Assembly: GCF_900129875.1 (NCBI RefSeq)
Contig: NZ_FQXC01000006.1
Location: 1-64,000, forward strand
Direction of reading: 5' to 3'
DNA from: Marivita hallyeonensis
GTDB taxonomy: Bacteria > Pseudomonadota > Alphaproteobacteria > Rhodobacterales > Rhodobacteraceae
Length of the DNA: 64,000 nucleotides
Shown here: one piece after another, positions 35,017-44,181 of the stretch
Layout: the number at the start of each line of letters is the position of its first letter
How positions within the stretch are numbered: the first letter of the stretch is position 1
Translations under genes and position numbers: made by a program
Notes under the pieces: model-generated
Database searches by the model: none
Seen by the model: the letters and a program-made list of their open reading frames with translations, nothing else
What the model was told of the DNA's origin: nothing

Positions 35017-35532
35017 ATGAAACGATTGATTTTGTCCGCCGCTTTTGCAGTATTCGCCAGCGCAGCGTTTTCGGGTCCACAATATGTCGACGAAACCGGG
35101 TTTGCCGTGTCGGGATTCGACGTGGTCGCCTATTTCGATTTGCCGCAATCCGATATCGGGGCGCGGCAAACGCCTCCGGTGCCGGGGCGCAGCGACATCA
35201 CGGCCGAGTACAACGGCGCGACCTTTGCGTTTTCGTCCGAAGCGAACCGTGATCGTTTCCTTGCAGATCCGGCAAAATATGCGCCACAGTTCGATGGGCA
35301 TTGTGCCTATGGTGTATCGCGCGGCGGCAAGGTCCCTGCGAACCCCAACCTTTGGCGGATTGTAGATGGCAAGCTGTATCTCAACATCACCGAAAATGTC
35401 GTGGGGTTCTGGGAAGAAGACATTCCCGGCAACCTTACACTTGCCGGTGACAACTGGCCCGGGTTGGAGCCTGCGAATGCGTCGGACCGGACAATTCCGA
35501 ACTTTTCGTCGGTTGCGCCTGTCGCGAACTAG
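35017..35532 (+). CDS. Exported YHS-domain protein
   Basis: A signal peptide (MKRLILSAAFAVFASAAFSGPQ) precedes a YHS-like domain (YNGATFAFSSEANRDRFLADPAKYAPQFDGHCAYGV, about residues 65-100). YHS domains are thought to bind metal, but none of this exported type has a firm role. GGAG is about ten bases before the ATG, so the 20 upstream in-frame codons are not used. It starts a YHS, rhodanese, esterase run with nine- and minus-thirteen-base spacing. Confidence 0.85.
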   Translation: MKRLILSAAFAVFASAAFSGPQYVDETGFAVSGFDVVAYFDLPQSDIGARQTPPVPGRSDITAEYNGATFAFSSEANRDRFLADPAKYAPQFDGHCAYGVSRGGKVPANPNLWRIVDGKLYLNITENVVGFWEEDIPGNLTLAGDNWPGLEPANASDRTIPNFSSVAPVAN

Positions 35533-35541
35533 GTTGGTCTG

Positions 35542-35988
35542 GTGCTGACCCGTCGCACGTTTCTGGGCGGGATTGCAATCACCGCGGCGGTTGCTTTTGG
35601 AGCTTATGCGTTCTGGCCGGGCGCACGGCAAAGTGCTGGCGTCAGCATGACACCGCCCGAAGCTCTTGCGGCGGCGCGCGACGGGTCTGTCATTCTGGTC
35701 GATATCCGACGGCCGGAAGAGTGGCAGACCACGGGCTTGGCCGAAGGGGCGGTACCCATCGACATGCGACGGTCGGATTTCATCAGCGCGCTTCAAGCGG
35801 AGCAGGGCAATTCTGCGCGGCCTGTCGCATTGATTTGCGCGCGGGGTGTGCGCTCACGCCGTTTGGCTGCCGCTCTCACCGACGCCGGGTTATCTGGTGT
35901 CATTGACGTGCCGGAAGGCATGCTCGGGTCTCGCGCCGGGCCGGGTTGGATCGCGCGGGATTTGCCGGTGGTTCCATGGTCAGGCTAG
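35542..35988 (+). CDS. Rhodanese-like protein with Tat-type signal
   Basis: The N-terminus MLTRRTFLGGIAITAAVAFG is a clear twin-arginine signal, probably retained as an anchor. The rhodanese domain has DIRRPEEWQTTG and the active-site loop ICARGVRS with Cys99. The short six-residue loop is compatible with sulfurtransferase activity on small acceptors. The start is GTG. The esterase gene overlaps its end by 13 bases. Confidence 0.87.
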   Translation: MLTRRTFLGGIAITAAVAFGAYAFWPGARQSAGVSMTPPEALAAARDGSVILVDIRRPEEWQTTGLAEGAVPIDMRRSDFISALQAEQGNSARPVALICARGVRSRRLAAALTDAGLSGVIDVPEGMLGSRAGPGWIARDLPVVPWSG

Positions 35989-36842
35989 CGGCCTTGTTAC
36001 GCGGAGTTTGCGGCGGCGGGATGCTGCTTATCACAATCCTGCTTTCCGCAACTTTCGCAGTAGCGTGTTCAGACACTGCGCCGTGTAAGGTAGATCAGGG
36101 CGACTACTTAATCGCACTGCCGCAGGATGGCTCTGCGCCTGTACCCGCCGTGGTTTTCATTCACGGTTTCGGTGGTTCGGGCGAAGGTGTGATGCGCAAT
36201 CGCGGCCTCGTGGATGCGATGGTCGCGCGAGGATACGCGGTGATCGCGCCGTCCGGCCTGAAGATGAGCGGTCGCAACGGCGGATCATGGTCTTTCCATC
36301 CGGAACGACCGCGACGTCGCGATGAAATCGCGTTTCTCACGCAGGTTCGAGATGACGCCATTTCACGGTTCGGATTGGACCCCGACCGCGTGTTGCTATC
36401 CGGGTTTTCCATTGGCGGCTCAATGACCGCCTACCTTGCCTGTGCCAATCCTGACGCGTTCGCAGCCTATACGCCCATCGGGGGAAACTTCTGGCGACCG
36501 CATCCGGAGCAGTGCGCAGGTCCGGTGCGCATGCTGCACACCCATGGTTGGAGCGACGGAACCGTGCCGCTCGAAGGGCGGGTCTTGCGCGGCCAAGACA
36601 GCCGTGACCTCGACGCGTTGATCCAGGGGGATGTTTTCCACGCTCTATCGATCTGGCGTGAAACCAACGGATGTTTTCAGTTGAAACCGGACCGCTTCGA
36701 AACCAGCAGCCCGTTTTGGCGGCGTGCCTGGGATCGCTGCACGCCGGGGTCGGCGCTTGAATTGGCCTTGTTTCCCGGCGGGCACGTGATCCCTGCGGGG
36801 TGGGCGGACATGGCTTTGGATTGGTTCGAAAACCTGGAGTGA
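35976..36842 (+). CDS. Exported esterase, LpqC/PHB-depolymerase-like
   Basis: After a hydrophobic signal ending ATFAVACSD (possibly a weak lipobox), the 288-aa protein shows an alpha/beta hydrolase of the polyhydroxybutyrate-depolymerase/LpqC type: VVFIHGFGGSGEG, nucleophile GFSIGGS, Asp in HTHGWSDGTVPL and a late His in PGGHVIPAGW. A secreted polyester or phenolic-ester hydrolase is likely. The ATG at 35976 is inside the rhodanese gene, implying coupling. It converges on opgH with a 14-base gap. Confidence 0.85.
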   Translation: MVRLAALLRGVCGGGMLLITILLSATFAVACSDTAPCKVDQGDYLIALPQDGSAPVPAVVFIHGFGGSGEGVMRNRGLVDAMVARGYAVIAPSGLKMSGRNGGSWSFHPERPRRRDEIAFLTQVRDDAISRFGLDPDRVLLSGFSIGGSMTAYLACANPDAFAAYTPIGGNFWRPHPEQCAGPVRMLHTHGWSDGTVPLEGRVLRGQDSRDLDALIQGDVFHALSIWRETNGCFQLKPDRFETSSPFWRRAWDRCTPGSALELALFPGGHVIPAGWADMALDWFENLE

Positions 36843-36856
36843 GGCACGAGTTCGGG

Positions 36857-38755
36857 CTATTCTGCAGCAATCGCCAGCGGTCTTTGTGGCGCGTCTTTCA
36901 ACCGCCGGAGCATCTGCGCCCGCTCGGAACGGGCTTGCCTGAGTATCCGCGGCTCCCGTAGCGATTGAGGCGTCTCAAGGCGAAACGGCAGGGGAAGAGC
37001 TCTGCCCAACGGAAGCGCACTCAGCTTGGAGAGTGGCACTGCGAAAACCAAGCTGACGGCAATAGGCAGTAGCCAGGGCGAGATCGCTCCGAGCCCGATC
37101 CCCAAAACTGCAACAATGCCGAGCAGCGTTTCGATCCAATGAAAGCGTAACAACTCGGACCAAGTATGGCCTTTGACCACCCGGTTCTGCGGAATCCATG
37201 TGCTGGAGTGTCCCAGTAGAGCGCGCCCAACCGCGATGGATTGCTGGACCATCAGGATCGGAGCAAACAGGATGGCGCAGATGATCTCGAATCCGGTCGT
37301 CATGGCGAATGAAGCCCAACCGCCGTAATCGCGGCGGGTCCGGTCGTGCATGGCAAGGGCGACTGCTCCCGCGGCTTTCGGCAGGAGGAGCATCGTGAAA
37401 ATGATGGCGAGGAACGCGGTCCCGTCGACGCTGCCGAGTGTAGGCCAAACGGGATACAGCGGGTTCGTAGCAGAGAAGTAGACCACAGCCGCTTCCGACT
37501 GCGTTCCCAACCAAGCCCAGATCAGGATCAAGGCCAGCCACGCAGGGGACAACAGAAAGGCAACTGCGCCCTGAAGCATGTGGAAGCGGGACAGTGGGTG
37601 AAAACCTTGCGCGCCCAGAAGTCGAAGATGCTGCAGATTGCCTTGGCACCAGCGCCGGTCGCGCAAGGCATAGTCAATCAAGGTCTGCGGCGTCTCTTCG
37701 TAGCTGCCCCCCGATTGTGGGAGAAACCGAACCGACCATCCCGAACGGCGCAGCATCGCTGCTTCAACGAAGTCGTGACTGAGGACCAGTTTTTCACGGC
37801 CTCGCCAACTGCGAAGCCGGGGCAAATGTGCACTGCTTGCAAAGGCACGCGTGCGGACAATCGCGTTGTGGCCCCAGTAATTGCTTTCGCGTTGCGACCA
37901 CGTGGAAAGCCCTTCGGCCAGCAACCATCCGTACACCGCATTCGAGAATTGCTGCATGCGACCGAAAAGGGTTTCAGCACCGATCAGCTTGGGGATGCTT
38001 TGGACCAGCCCTGCGTCGGGATCATTGGCCAAAGCGCTCGCAAGTTCACGCATGGCAGCGCCGCTCATGAGACTGTCGGCGTCAAGAATGATGAACGCAT
38101 CATAACCTGCGCCCCAGTTTTCAATCCAATCGGTCAGGTTGCCGACCTTCTTGTCTGTGTTTTGTCCGCGGCGACGGTAGTGGACCGCTATGTTCGCAGG
38201 CGCACGCTGTCGCAGGATTTCAAAGGCATGATCTTCGAGTTCCGTGACCGTTGGATCATTGCTGTCGCTTAGGATGAACAGTGTGAAACGGTCTCTTTGT
38301 GGCCCTCGGTTCAAATCGTCGAGCATGGCCGCTGCGTTGCCGAACACGGCTGCCGGGTCTTCGTTGAAGACCGGCATTACGACAGCAATGGATTGAGGAA
38401 TGACGTGTCCATGCCGCTGGGCCACGTTAGTTTGGATAGCGCGGCGCAGCAATCCGATCGCCACCGTGCTGACTGACAGGGACACCCAGACAAAGGTCAG
38501 CGCGACGAGCGCGACGACTGTGACTTCGAGCGCGGTTGCGCCGCCCTGAAACATCCAGCGTGCGATGCCAATGCTGAACACCGCGCTGAGGATGAGGGCA
38601 GGCGCGAAGGCGGCCACGCGCCAGAGATCATCGGTGTCCTTTTGCCTTGCCATTTTGTGCCGGTGTGGCGCGGGCGAACGATAGTCCTGCTTCACCATCG
38701 GTAACGGCGCGCGTGCCGGCATGAACGCGCGGCAGTAGGGCGTCACGCCGTCCAT
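36857..38755 (-). CDS. opgH: Glucan glucosyltransferase OpgH
   Basis: OpgH polymerises the beta-1,2 backbone of osmoregulated periplasmic glucans from UDP-glucose across the inner membrane. The family-2 glycosyltransferase motifs are intact: PVFNEDP (128-134), DAD (225-227), SHDFVEA and DRRWCQGN (366-373), flanked by two N-terminal and several C-terminal helices. It has 632 aa, shorter than enterobacterial OpgH. Homology begins within the first tens of residues from the ATG at 38755, which overlaps opgG by 13 bases. Confidence 0.94.
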   Translation of the reverse strand: MDGVTPYCRAFMPARAPLPMVKQDYRSPAPHRHKMARQKDTDDLWRVAAFAPALILSAVFSIGIARWMFQGGATALEVTVVALVALTFVWVSLSVSTVAIGLLRRAIQTNVAQRHGHVIPQSIAVVMPVFNEDPAAVFGNAAAMLDDLNRGPQRDRFTLFILSDSNDPTVTELEDHAFEILRQRAPANIAVHYRRRGQNTDKKVGNLTDWIENWGAGYDAFIILDADSLMSGAAMRELASALANDPDAGLVQSIPKLIGAETLFGRMQQFSNAVYGWLLAEGLSTWSQRESNYWGHNAIVRTRAFASSAHLPRLRSWRGREKLVLSHDFVEAAMLRRSGWSVRFLPQSGGSYEETPQTLIDYALRDRRWCQGNLQHLRLLGAQGFHPLSRFHMLQGAVAFLLSPAWLALILIWAWLGTQSEAAVVYFSATNPLYPVWPTLGSVDGTAFLAIIFTMLLLPKAAGAVALAMHDRTRRDYGGWASFAMTTGFEIICAILFAPILMVQQSIAVGRALLGHSSTWIPQNRVVKGHTWSELLRFHWIETLLGIVAVLGIGLGAISPWLLPIAVSLVFAVPLSKLSALPLGRALPLPFRLETPQSLREPRILRQARSERAQMLRRLKDAPQRPLAIAAE

Positions 38756-40263
38756 CGGTACAGCCACGTTTCGCTCAGTGGTTGGCCATTCAGGCGGAGT
38801 TGCGCACGAAATTCGATGAGCGTCGCGTCGCCGGGGTGGAACTTGAAAGCCAGTCTCGGTCCGTTGGTTTCTGGATTTCTCTGCACGACGCCTGCCGATA
38901 CCTCGCCCGTGCTGGAACGGATCAGTTTTTCGAGTCTGCTCAGGTCGTTGGGCACGCCGGGGCCGTCTGAGAAATCGATGGCGACGATGATGCCGTCCTC
39001 GAAGGCATCTCCAATGCGCGTGTTCAGAACCCTCAGACCCGCCCCGAAGTCGCTCTCGGAGCCCCATGAAAGTCCGTAGGACAGTCGGTGTTCCTGCCCC
39101 TTGGTCAGGCCGCCGTCGGGGCGCCAGTAGCACACGATATTGTCGTAGATTTCGCGATCCGTTGGAATCTCGACCAATGTGACGGCGCCGGGCCCCCAGT
39201 CTTCGCCCGGCGTGATCCATGCACCGGGCCGGCGGTGGTAGAGTGCGCTCAGGTCCGCAAAATCGCTAAAGGCCCGTGCGCGCTGCATCAAGCCGAATCC
39301 TCTCGGGTTGTCATCGCGGAATGCACTGATCTGGAGCGTTCTTGGATTGGCAAGCGGACGCCAGATCGTCTCACCCGCGCCGTTCAGGATCAGGAGACCG
39401 TCATTGTCATGCACCGCCGGGCGGAAATCGGAAAAGCGATCACGATTGGTTTCGTCAAACTGAAACATCGATGTGAGAGGGGCAATCCCGACATGCGCCA
39501 TGTCGCGGCGTGGGAAAAGCGTTGCGTCGACCAGCATCTTGAGAGGCTGGCCCGGAGTGATGACAAAGCGGTATGCCCCGGTGCAGCTTGGACTGTCGAG
39601 CAAGGCGTGGACCACAAATGTTGCATCGCCAGCAGCCGGTGTCTCAATCCAGAACGCGCGGAAATCGGGGAACTCTTCTCCGGTCGGTTCTCCGGTGTCG
39701 ATTGCCAGACCGCGCGCGGACAGACCGTAGATATCGCCGGTGCCGATTGCGCGAAAATAGGATGCGCCCTGAAACACCGCGAATTCCTGATGGATGCCGG
39801 GTTGTTCGATCTCGGCCCGCAGGCGAAGGCCAGAATAGCCCAGCGTGTCATCGATGGGGAGATCGGGAAACTTGTCGGTTTTGTCAAAGACCGCCATGTC
39901 GAATTTCAGCGGGCGGGCGGTGCCGTTCTCAATAACCGAAATCGCAACCGGGTGAGGGTAGAACAAGCCCGGCGCGAAAACGTCGACATGCAGGGGCGCG
40001 CTGTTGTCGTCTGCCCAAAGCGCGTTGCGGCCGTCAAACCAGATCGACACGTAGTCGTCGTAGGTGATTTCGGTCCAAGCTTTTGGAATTGAGCGAGGCG
40101 GCGCATAAGGTTTCTGGGCAAGCCCTCTTGCAAGCGAAACGACGTCACTCGCGGAAAAGGGTTGCGCTTCGCCAAGCTGCAGTCCCGGCTCTCCAGCCGA
40201 ATAGGCAACCACCGGTGATGCCGCGAGGGCCATGAGGCCTTGAAGTACCTGCCGACGCAACAT
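38743..40263 (-). CDS. opgG: Periplasmic glucan biosynthesis protein OpgG
   Basis: OpgG is required for periplasmic glucan branching or release. The start at 40263 reveals a signal with paired arginines (MLRRQVLQGLMALAASPVVA), possibly Tat-dependent. The body has family blocks YDDYVSIWFDGRNALWAD, LGYSGLRLRAEI and SWGSESDFG over 506 aa. It lies two bases after the opgC stop, between opgC and opgH. Confidence 0.94.
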   Translation of the reverse strand: MLRRQVLQGLMALAASPVVAYSAGEPGLQLGEAQPFSASDVVSLARGLAQKPYAPPRSIPKAWTEITYDDYVSIWFDGRNALWADDNSAPLHVDVFAPGLFYPHPVAISVIENGTARPLKFDMAVFDKTDKFPDLPIDDTLGYSGLRLRAEIEQPGIHQEFAVFQGASYFRAIGTGDIYGLSARGLAIDTGEPTGEEFPDFRAFWIETPAAGDATFVVHALLDSPSCTGAYRFVITPGQPLKMLVDATLFPRRDMAHVGIAPLTSMFQFDETNRDRFSDFRPAVHDNDGLLILNGAGETIWRPLANPRTLQISAFRDDNPRGFGLMQRARAFSDFADLSALYHRRPGAWITPGEDWGPGAVTLVEIPTDREIYDNIVCYWRPDGGLTKGQEHRLSYGLSWGSESDFGAGLRVLNTRIGDAFEDGIIVAIDFSDGPGVPNDLSRLEKLIRSSTGEVSAGVVQRNPETNGPRLAFKFHPGDATLIEFRAQLRLNGQPLSETWLYRWTA

Positions 40264-40265
40264 GC

Positions 40266-41468
40266 TCAGGCGGCCCTCTTCCAAGGGTGGGACTTGAACC
40301 AAGCTGCGCCGTAGGCCACGCCGATGATAAGCGCAAAGCCGAGAAGGTTGACCCAAAGCATCGAAAAACCAGTCCGGCCCACTTGATCGAGTAAGGCACC
40401 AAGGACGCGGGCGAGGTACATCGAGCCTATGAAAACGGCGAGCGACTGCTGCCCAACCTTCATGATGATCGCAAGGATACCTTGCCACGCACGCGCCAGG
40501 GCACCCGGGCGTGATCCCGGCAGAATGTTGACGCCCGCTGGTCCAACCAGAAACCAAGCCGCGTAGGCCGTGGCGAGGAAGTGCACGTAGCGCAGAATGC
40601 CGAATTCGGTTTTCTGGAACAGGAATGACCAGTCACGACGCCATTCGAGGAAAACCGGAAACGCATTGAAGACGCGGAAATACGCGAATGGAATGGTCAC
40701 GAGGATGATGGCCACCGCGAGCCAGAACAGCCGTCTGTCGCGTGGGGGTGCAGGAAGCCAACCCGACATGAAGGCAAACCCGGTGAAGAATATCAATTGC
40801 CACCCAAGGGGATTGAAGAACCAACCCCGCTCGGACCACGGTTCCGCCGGGAAATTCCAGCCCAGGACGTTCGCACAAACCCAAAGCGTGATCGAGGCGA
40901 GCGCTGCGAGACCAAAGTGAATGCGGGCGAGGCCGATCATCAGCGGCATCATGGCAAGGATGACGAGGTACATCGGCAGAATGTCGAAGTAGTTCGGCAC
41001 ATATGTCAGCGTCATCAATCCTATGAGATTGGTCTGGGCATTATTGAAAAACGGATAGAGGTTGAGCTGCCCGACATAGTCCCGGCCATCGGGAAACATG
41101 GCGTTCAGAGCGACCATGGTCGCCGCGATGGCGAAGAAGAGGCCGATATGCGCCCAATAGACCTGCCAGATGCGAAAAGTGACGCGGGTTGTGCCCATAA
41201 GCAGGCCGCGATCCCTGAAAGCGCGCCCGAAAGCGATGGCAGATGCCATGCCAGAGCAAAAGACAAATGTCTCCGTGGCGTCCGAGAATCCGAACCGGGC
41301 CGGGATCCAGAGGGTGAACCAGTTGCCGGGAATATGCGCGATCAGGATGATGAACATTGCGATACCGCGAAAGAAATCGAGGCGCGGATCGCGTGTGCCC
41401 GCCTGCGGCATCGCATCGGATGTGCCTGATTGGCGCGAGAGTGTCATGGACGGATCGGCAAGCGTCAT
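40266..41468 (-). CDS. opgC: Glucan succinyltransferase OpgC
   Basis: OpgC is a polytopic membrane acyltransferase that adds succinyl groups to periplasmic glucans in Rhodobacter. The N-terminal DPRLDFFRGIAMFIILIAHIPGN and about ten helices match the OpgC/acyltransferase-3 group. It has about 400 aa from the ATG at 41468. The opgC-opgG-opgH order is as reported for Rhodobacter sphaeroides. It begins ten bases after the TPR gene, so it probably shares its promoter. Confidence 0.92.
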   Translation of the reverse strand: MTLADPSMTLSRQSGTSDAMPQAGTRDPRLDFFRGIAMFIILIAHIPGNWFTLWIPARFGFSDATETFVFCSGMASAIAFGRAFRDRGLLMGTTRVTFRIWQVYWAHIGLFFAIAATMVALNAMFPDGRDYVGQLNLYPFFNNAQTNLIGLMTLTYVPNYFDILPMYLVILAMMPLMIGLARIHFGLAALASITLWVCANVLGWNFPAEPWSERGWFFNPLGWQLIFFTGFAFMSGWLPAPPRDRRLFWLAVAIILVTIPFAYFRVFNAFPVFLEWRRDWSFLFQKTEFGILRYVHFLATAYAAWFLVGPAGVNILPGSRPGALARAWQGILAIIMKVGQQSLAVFIGSMYLARVLGALLDQVGRTGFSMLWVNLLGFALIIGVAYGAAWFKSHPWKRAA

Positions 41469-41478
41469 GTCAAATGTA

Positions 41479-42840
41479 CTATTCCGCGGCCAGTGACGTG
41501 AGCAGGGCGCGTGTGTCGGCAATCAGTGTTCGGCGAGACTGGGCAAAAGAATCCTCGTTACCGTCCCGAATGGATGTGCGGGCGATAAGAAGTGCGTCTG
41601 TCTGGTCCAACTGTCCAGCGCGCAATCCGGCTTCGATCGTCAATCGTTCGAACACGTCGCGCTGGGCGTGGCTGCCGCCCATGGACTGGAAATGCGGCTG
41701 CGCATTCTGCAGGTGTTTGAACGCCAGATCGTATTGTCCTGCACCAAAGGCAGACAGGCCCTTCGCCGCGGACACACCCGGTCGATCCATGACCTTTGCA
41801 CCTTCGTCCGACCTCTGTGCATCGCGGGCGATCCGGGCTGTCATTCGGGTCAGCGCATCTGCCCTGTGGTCACCGGCAAGGGCGAGCATGTAGTGCAGGT
41901 CCGCAAAAACGAGAAGCCCGTCCTTGCTTCGCATCTCGGACAGCGTTGCGAGTTCTTCCCACCGGTCGCCCACATCGACGCCATCCAGTTCCAGCCGCAT
42001 GAGCAGGGATGTCGCATTGGATATATCGCGATAGTCGTCGGTTTTCTCACTCCGGACCTGCGTGTCGTAAAGCGTAAGAACCGTTTCCACGTCCCCTTTT
42101 TCAAGATGGAGAAGCGCCTTGTGCCACCAGACATGATACCGGAAATTGTTGCAGTGATCCCAGGCCGAGGTGTTCTCGTCGATCAAGGTGATGCCACGAC
42201 CGACCTGATGGGTCATGTCATAAACATGCGTCACGGCATGCAATCCCCACGCGTCGTCCCCGGCCAGCTCAAGGCCAAGAAGACCCAAGCGTTCCGCCTC
42301 TGCATATTCGCCGGTTTCTTCCAATCCGAACGCGAGACACCCCAGAGCATACCCGCGCAGCGGGTGGTCGGCGCCGTGAGCGGGCATAACGGCTTCCACA
42401 GACGCGCGCATGCCGTGGTTGTCGCCAAGCATGAACCGGATCCCATGCGACAGCTTCATACTGATGGTGTCCGCGGGGTTCAGGCGCAAAGACGCCTCCA
42501 TATGCGCAATGGCTTTGGACGGATGCCCGCCCAACCATGCGTCAAGCGCTGCGCACCACAGCCGTTCGCGCTCTGTTGCGCCGCCGAGTTGAAGTTTGGC
42601 CCGTGCCGTCCGGTTCGCATCAGCCGCAACCGCGACCAGCTCTCGACGCCCCAGCATGAGCGAGGCCAGACCTTTGAGCGCATGCGCGATGGCAAAGTCC
42701 GGCGCGCGGTCAAGCAATCGTCCGAGATGCGTCGCGGCGTTCTGCCCGTGCGAGAGAATACCAAGAACCACCGCATTCCAGTCAGACAGGGCGCGTTCGT
42801 CGGTAAGGCTGACCTCGCAAGAGCAGATATCGTGCAGCAT
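41479..42840 (-). CDS. TPR-repeat protein, TTC38-like
   Basis: The 453-aa soluble protein is built of helical repeats (AIAHMEASLRLNPADTISMKLSHGIRFMLGD; GLEETGEYAEAERLGLLGLEL) and has the NNFRYHVWWHKALLHLEKGD segment characteristic of the TTC38 family. No signal peptide is seen. Bacterial members have no established role. It stands ten bases upstream of opgC and may be the first gene of the glucan operon. AAAGGA precedes the ATG. Confidence 0.83.
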   Translation of the reverse strand: MLHDICSCEVSLTDERALSDWNAVVLGILSHGQNAATHLGRLLDRAPDFAIAHALKGLASLMLGRRELVAVAADANRTARAKLQLGGATERERLWCAALDAWLGGHPSKAIAHMEASLRLNPADTISMKLSHGIRFMLGDNHGMRASVEAVMPAHGADHPLRGYALGCLAFGLEETGEYAEAERLGLLGLELAGDDAWGLHAVTHVYDMTHQVGRGITLIDENTSAWDHCNNFRYHVWWHKALLHLEKGDVETVLTLYDTQVRSEKTDDYRDISNATSLLMRLELDGVDVGDRWEELATLSEMRSKDGLLVFADLHYMLALAGDHRADALTRMTARIARDAQRSDEGAKVMDRPGVSAAKGLSAFGAGQYDLAFKHLQNAQPHFQSMGGSHAQRDVFERLTIEAGLRAGQLDQTDALLIARTSIRDGNEDSFAQSRRTLIADTRALLTSLAAE

Positions 42841-42921
42841 GAAAGGTCCTTTGTGGATGTGGCAGTGATCAGAGCGCTGTCGTCGTTGGTAGACACTTCT
42901 TCAAACACGCTCACATCACAG

Positions 42922-42959
42922 GCGCGCTAGCGCGCGGGAACGTGAGAATGCCTCACGTT
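42922..42959. repeat. Palindrome and adjacent hairpin between CoA transferase and TPR genes
   Basis: GCGCGCTAGCGCGC (42922-42935) is a perfect 14-base palindrome. Next to it AACGTGAG-N5-CTCACGTT (42939-42959) forms an 8-bp stem 81 bases upstream of the TPR ATG and 17 bases upstream of the CoA-transferase 5'-ward neighbour's boundary. There is no T run on either strand, so an operator or processing hairpin is as likely as a terminator. The rest of the gap 42841-42975 shows nothing clear. Confidence 0.5.
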
Positions 42960-42975
42960 TCGGTGACTTGGCGTT

Positions 42976-44181
42976 TCAGGATTTGCGCGAGGTGTGCTGT
43001 GCCAAAATCGCCGAAAGCGCCTCGGTATCCTGCCCGAACCGAGGCGGCGCACGGCGCACGGAAACCGGCGTCCGGGACAGTTTCAGCGGGTTTCCAAGCA
43101 GGTTTACCTTGCCGGATGTGGTTTCCGGGTGATCGACCGAAATCACCGCGCCACGTGCTTCTGCCTGATCCGTGTTCAGGGCCTGTCCCACGGTATGGAT
43201 CGGGCCACAGGGCACCTGAACCTTTTGTAACAGTTTCAGGACTGCGTCTGTTTTCATCGCAACAAGTGTTTCAGCGATCTGAGGTGTCAGCGTATCGCGA
43301 TGTGCGATGCGGCCGGGATTCGTGGCAAAGCGGGGGTCGTCCGCCAGATCGGTGCGGTCAACCGCTTTGCAGAAGCGCTGGAACTGCGCGTCATTGCCCA
43401 CGGCGAGGATGATATGGCCATCCGCGCAGCCAAACACATCGTAGGGCACGATATTGGGATGCGCATTTCCACGGCGTTTGGGTTCGGTTCCGGAGGCAAG
43501 ATAATTCGTGCCTTCGTTGATCAGCCAAGCCATCTGGCTGTCGACCAGCGCGAGGTCGATATGCTGCCCTTCGCCAGATGCATCGCGGTGTCGGAGCGCC
43601 GCGAGGATACCAATGGTGGCGTACATCCCGCACATCACATCAGCGATGCCAACACCCACCTTCATCGGCGGTCCGTCGGGATCACCCGTCAGGGACATGA
43701 TCCCGCCGTAGCCCTGAGCCATTAGGTCATATCCCGCGATATTTCGGTTCGGTCCGGTCTGGCCGAAACCGGAAATGGAGCAATACACAAGGCGCGGGTG
43801 CGCCGCGCAGAGCGTTGCATGGTCCAGTCCGAACTTCTCAAGCCCGCCGGGTTTGTAGTTCTCGATCACCACGTCCGCTTGCGCGGCGATGGCTTTGGCG
43901 AGTTCCTGACCATCGGCTTTCGAAAGGTCCGCCGCGACAGAGTACTTGTTCCGATTTGCGGCCATGTAATAGGCACTCAGGTCGCTTCGTCCGTCCGGAG
44001 TCGGGGCGTAGGGAGGGCCCCAGCTGCGCGTGTCATCGCCACCGGTCTTGGGATTTTCGATTTTGATCACCGTTGCACCAAGATCACCAAGCATCTGCGT
44101 CGCCGTGGGACCGGCAAGAATGCGTGACAGGTCGAGAACCAGAAGCCCGTCAAGTGCTCCGGGCATCTCAGAATGCGCCAT
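42976..44181 (-). CDS. CaiB/BaiF family (type III) CoA transferase
   Basis: The 401-aa enzyme has the family hallmarks: LLVLDLSRILAGPTATQMLGDLGATVIKIE, NRNKYSVAADLSK, DVVIENYKPGGLEKFGLD (conserved Asp region is AGPTATQMLGDLGA...), and GYDLMAQGYGGIMSLTG. It would move CoA between carboxylic acids. It overlaps the upstream ThDP-enzyme gene by 14 bases, so the two are coupled and probably act in one pathway, for example CoA activation followed by C-C cleavage. The substrates are not readable. Confidence 0.9.
   Translation of the reverse strand: MAHSEMPGALDGLLVLDLSRILAGPTATQMLGDLGATVIKIENPKTGGDDTRSWGPPYAPTPDGRSDLSAYYMAANRNKYSVAADLSKADGQELAKAIAAQADVVIENYKPGGLEKFGLDHATLCAAHPRLVYCSISGFGQTGPNRNIAGYDLMAQGYGGIMSLTGDPDGPPMKVGVGIADVMCGMYATIGILAALRHRDASGEGQHIDLALVDSQMAWLINEGTNYLASGTEPKRRGNAHPNIVPYDVFGCADGHIILAVGNDAQFQRFCKAVDRTDLADDPRFATNPGRIAHRDTLTPQIAETLVAMKTDAVLKLLQKVQVPCGPIHTVGQALNTDQAEARGAVISVDHPETTSGKVNLLGNPLKLSRTPVSVRRAPPRFGQDTEALSAILAQHTSRKS

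Noticed and set aside
41668-42930. Plus-strand frame of 420 codons opposite the TPR gene
   Set aside because: Antisense to a protein with clear TPR/TTC38 features; composition is typical of a shadow frame.
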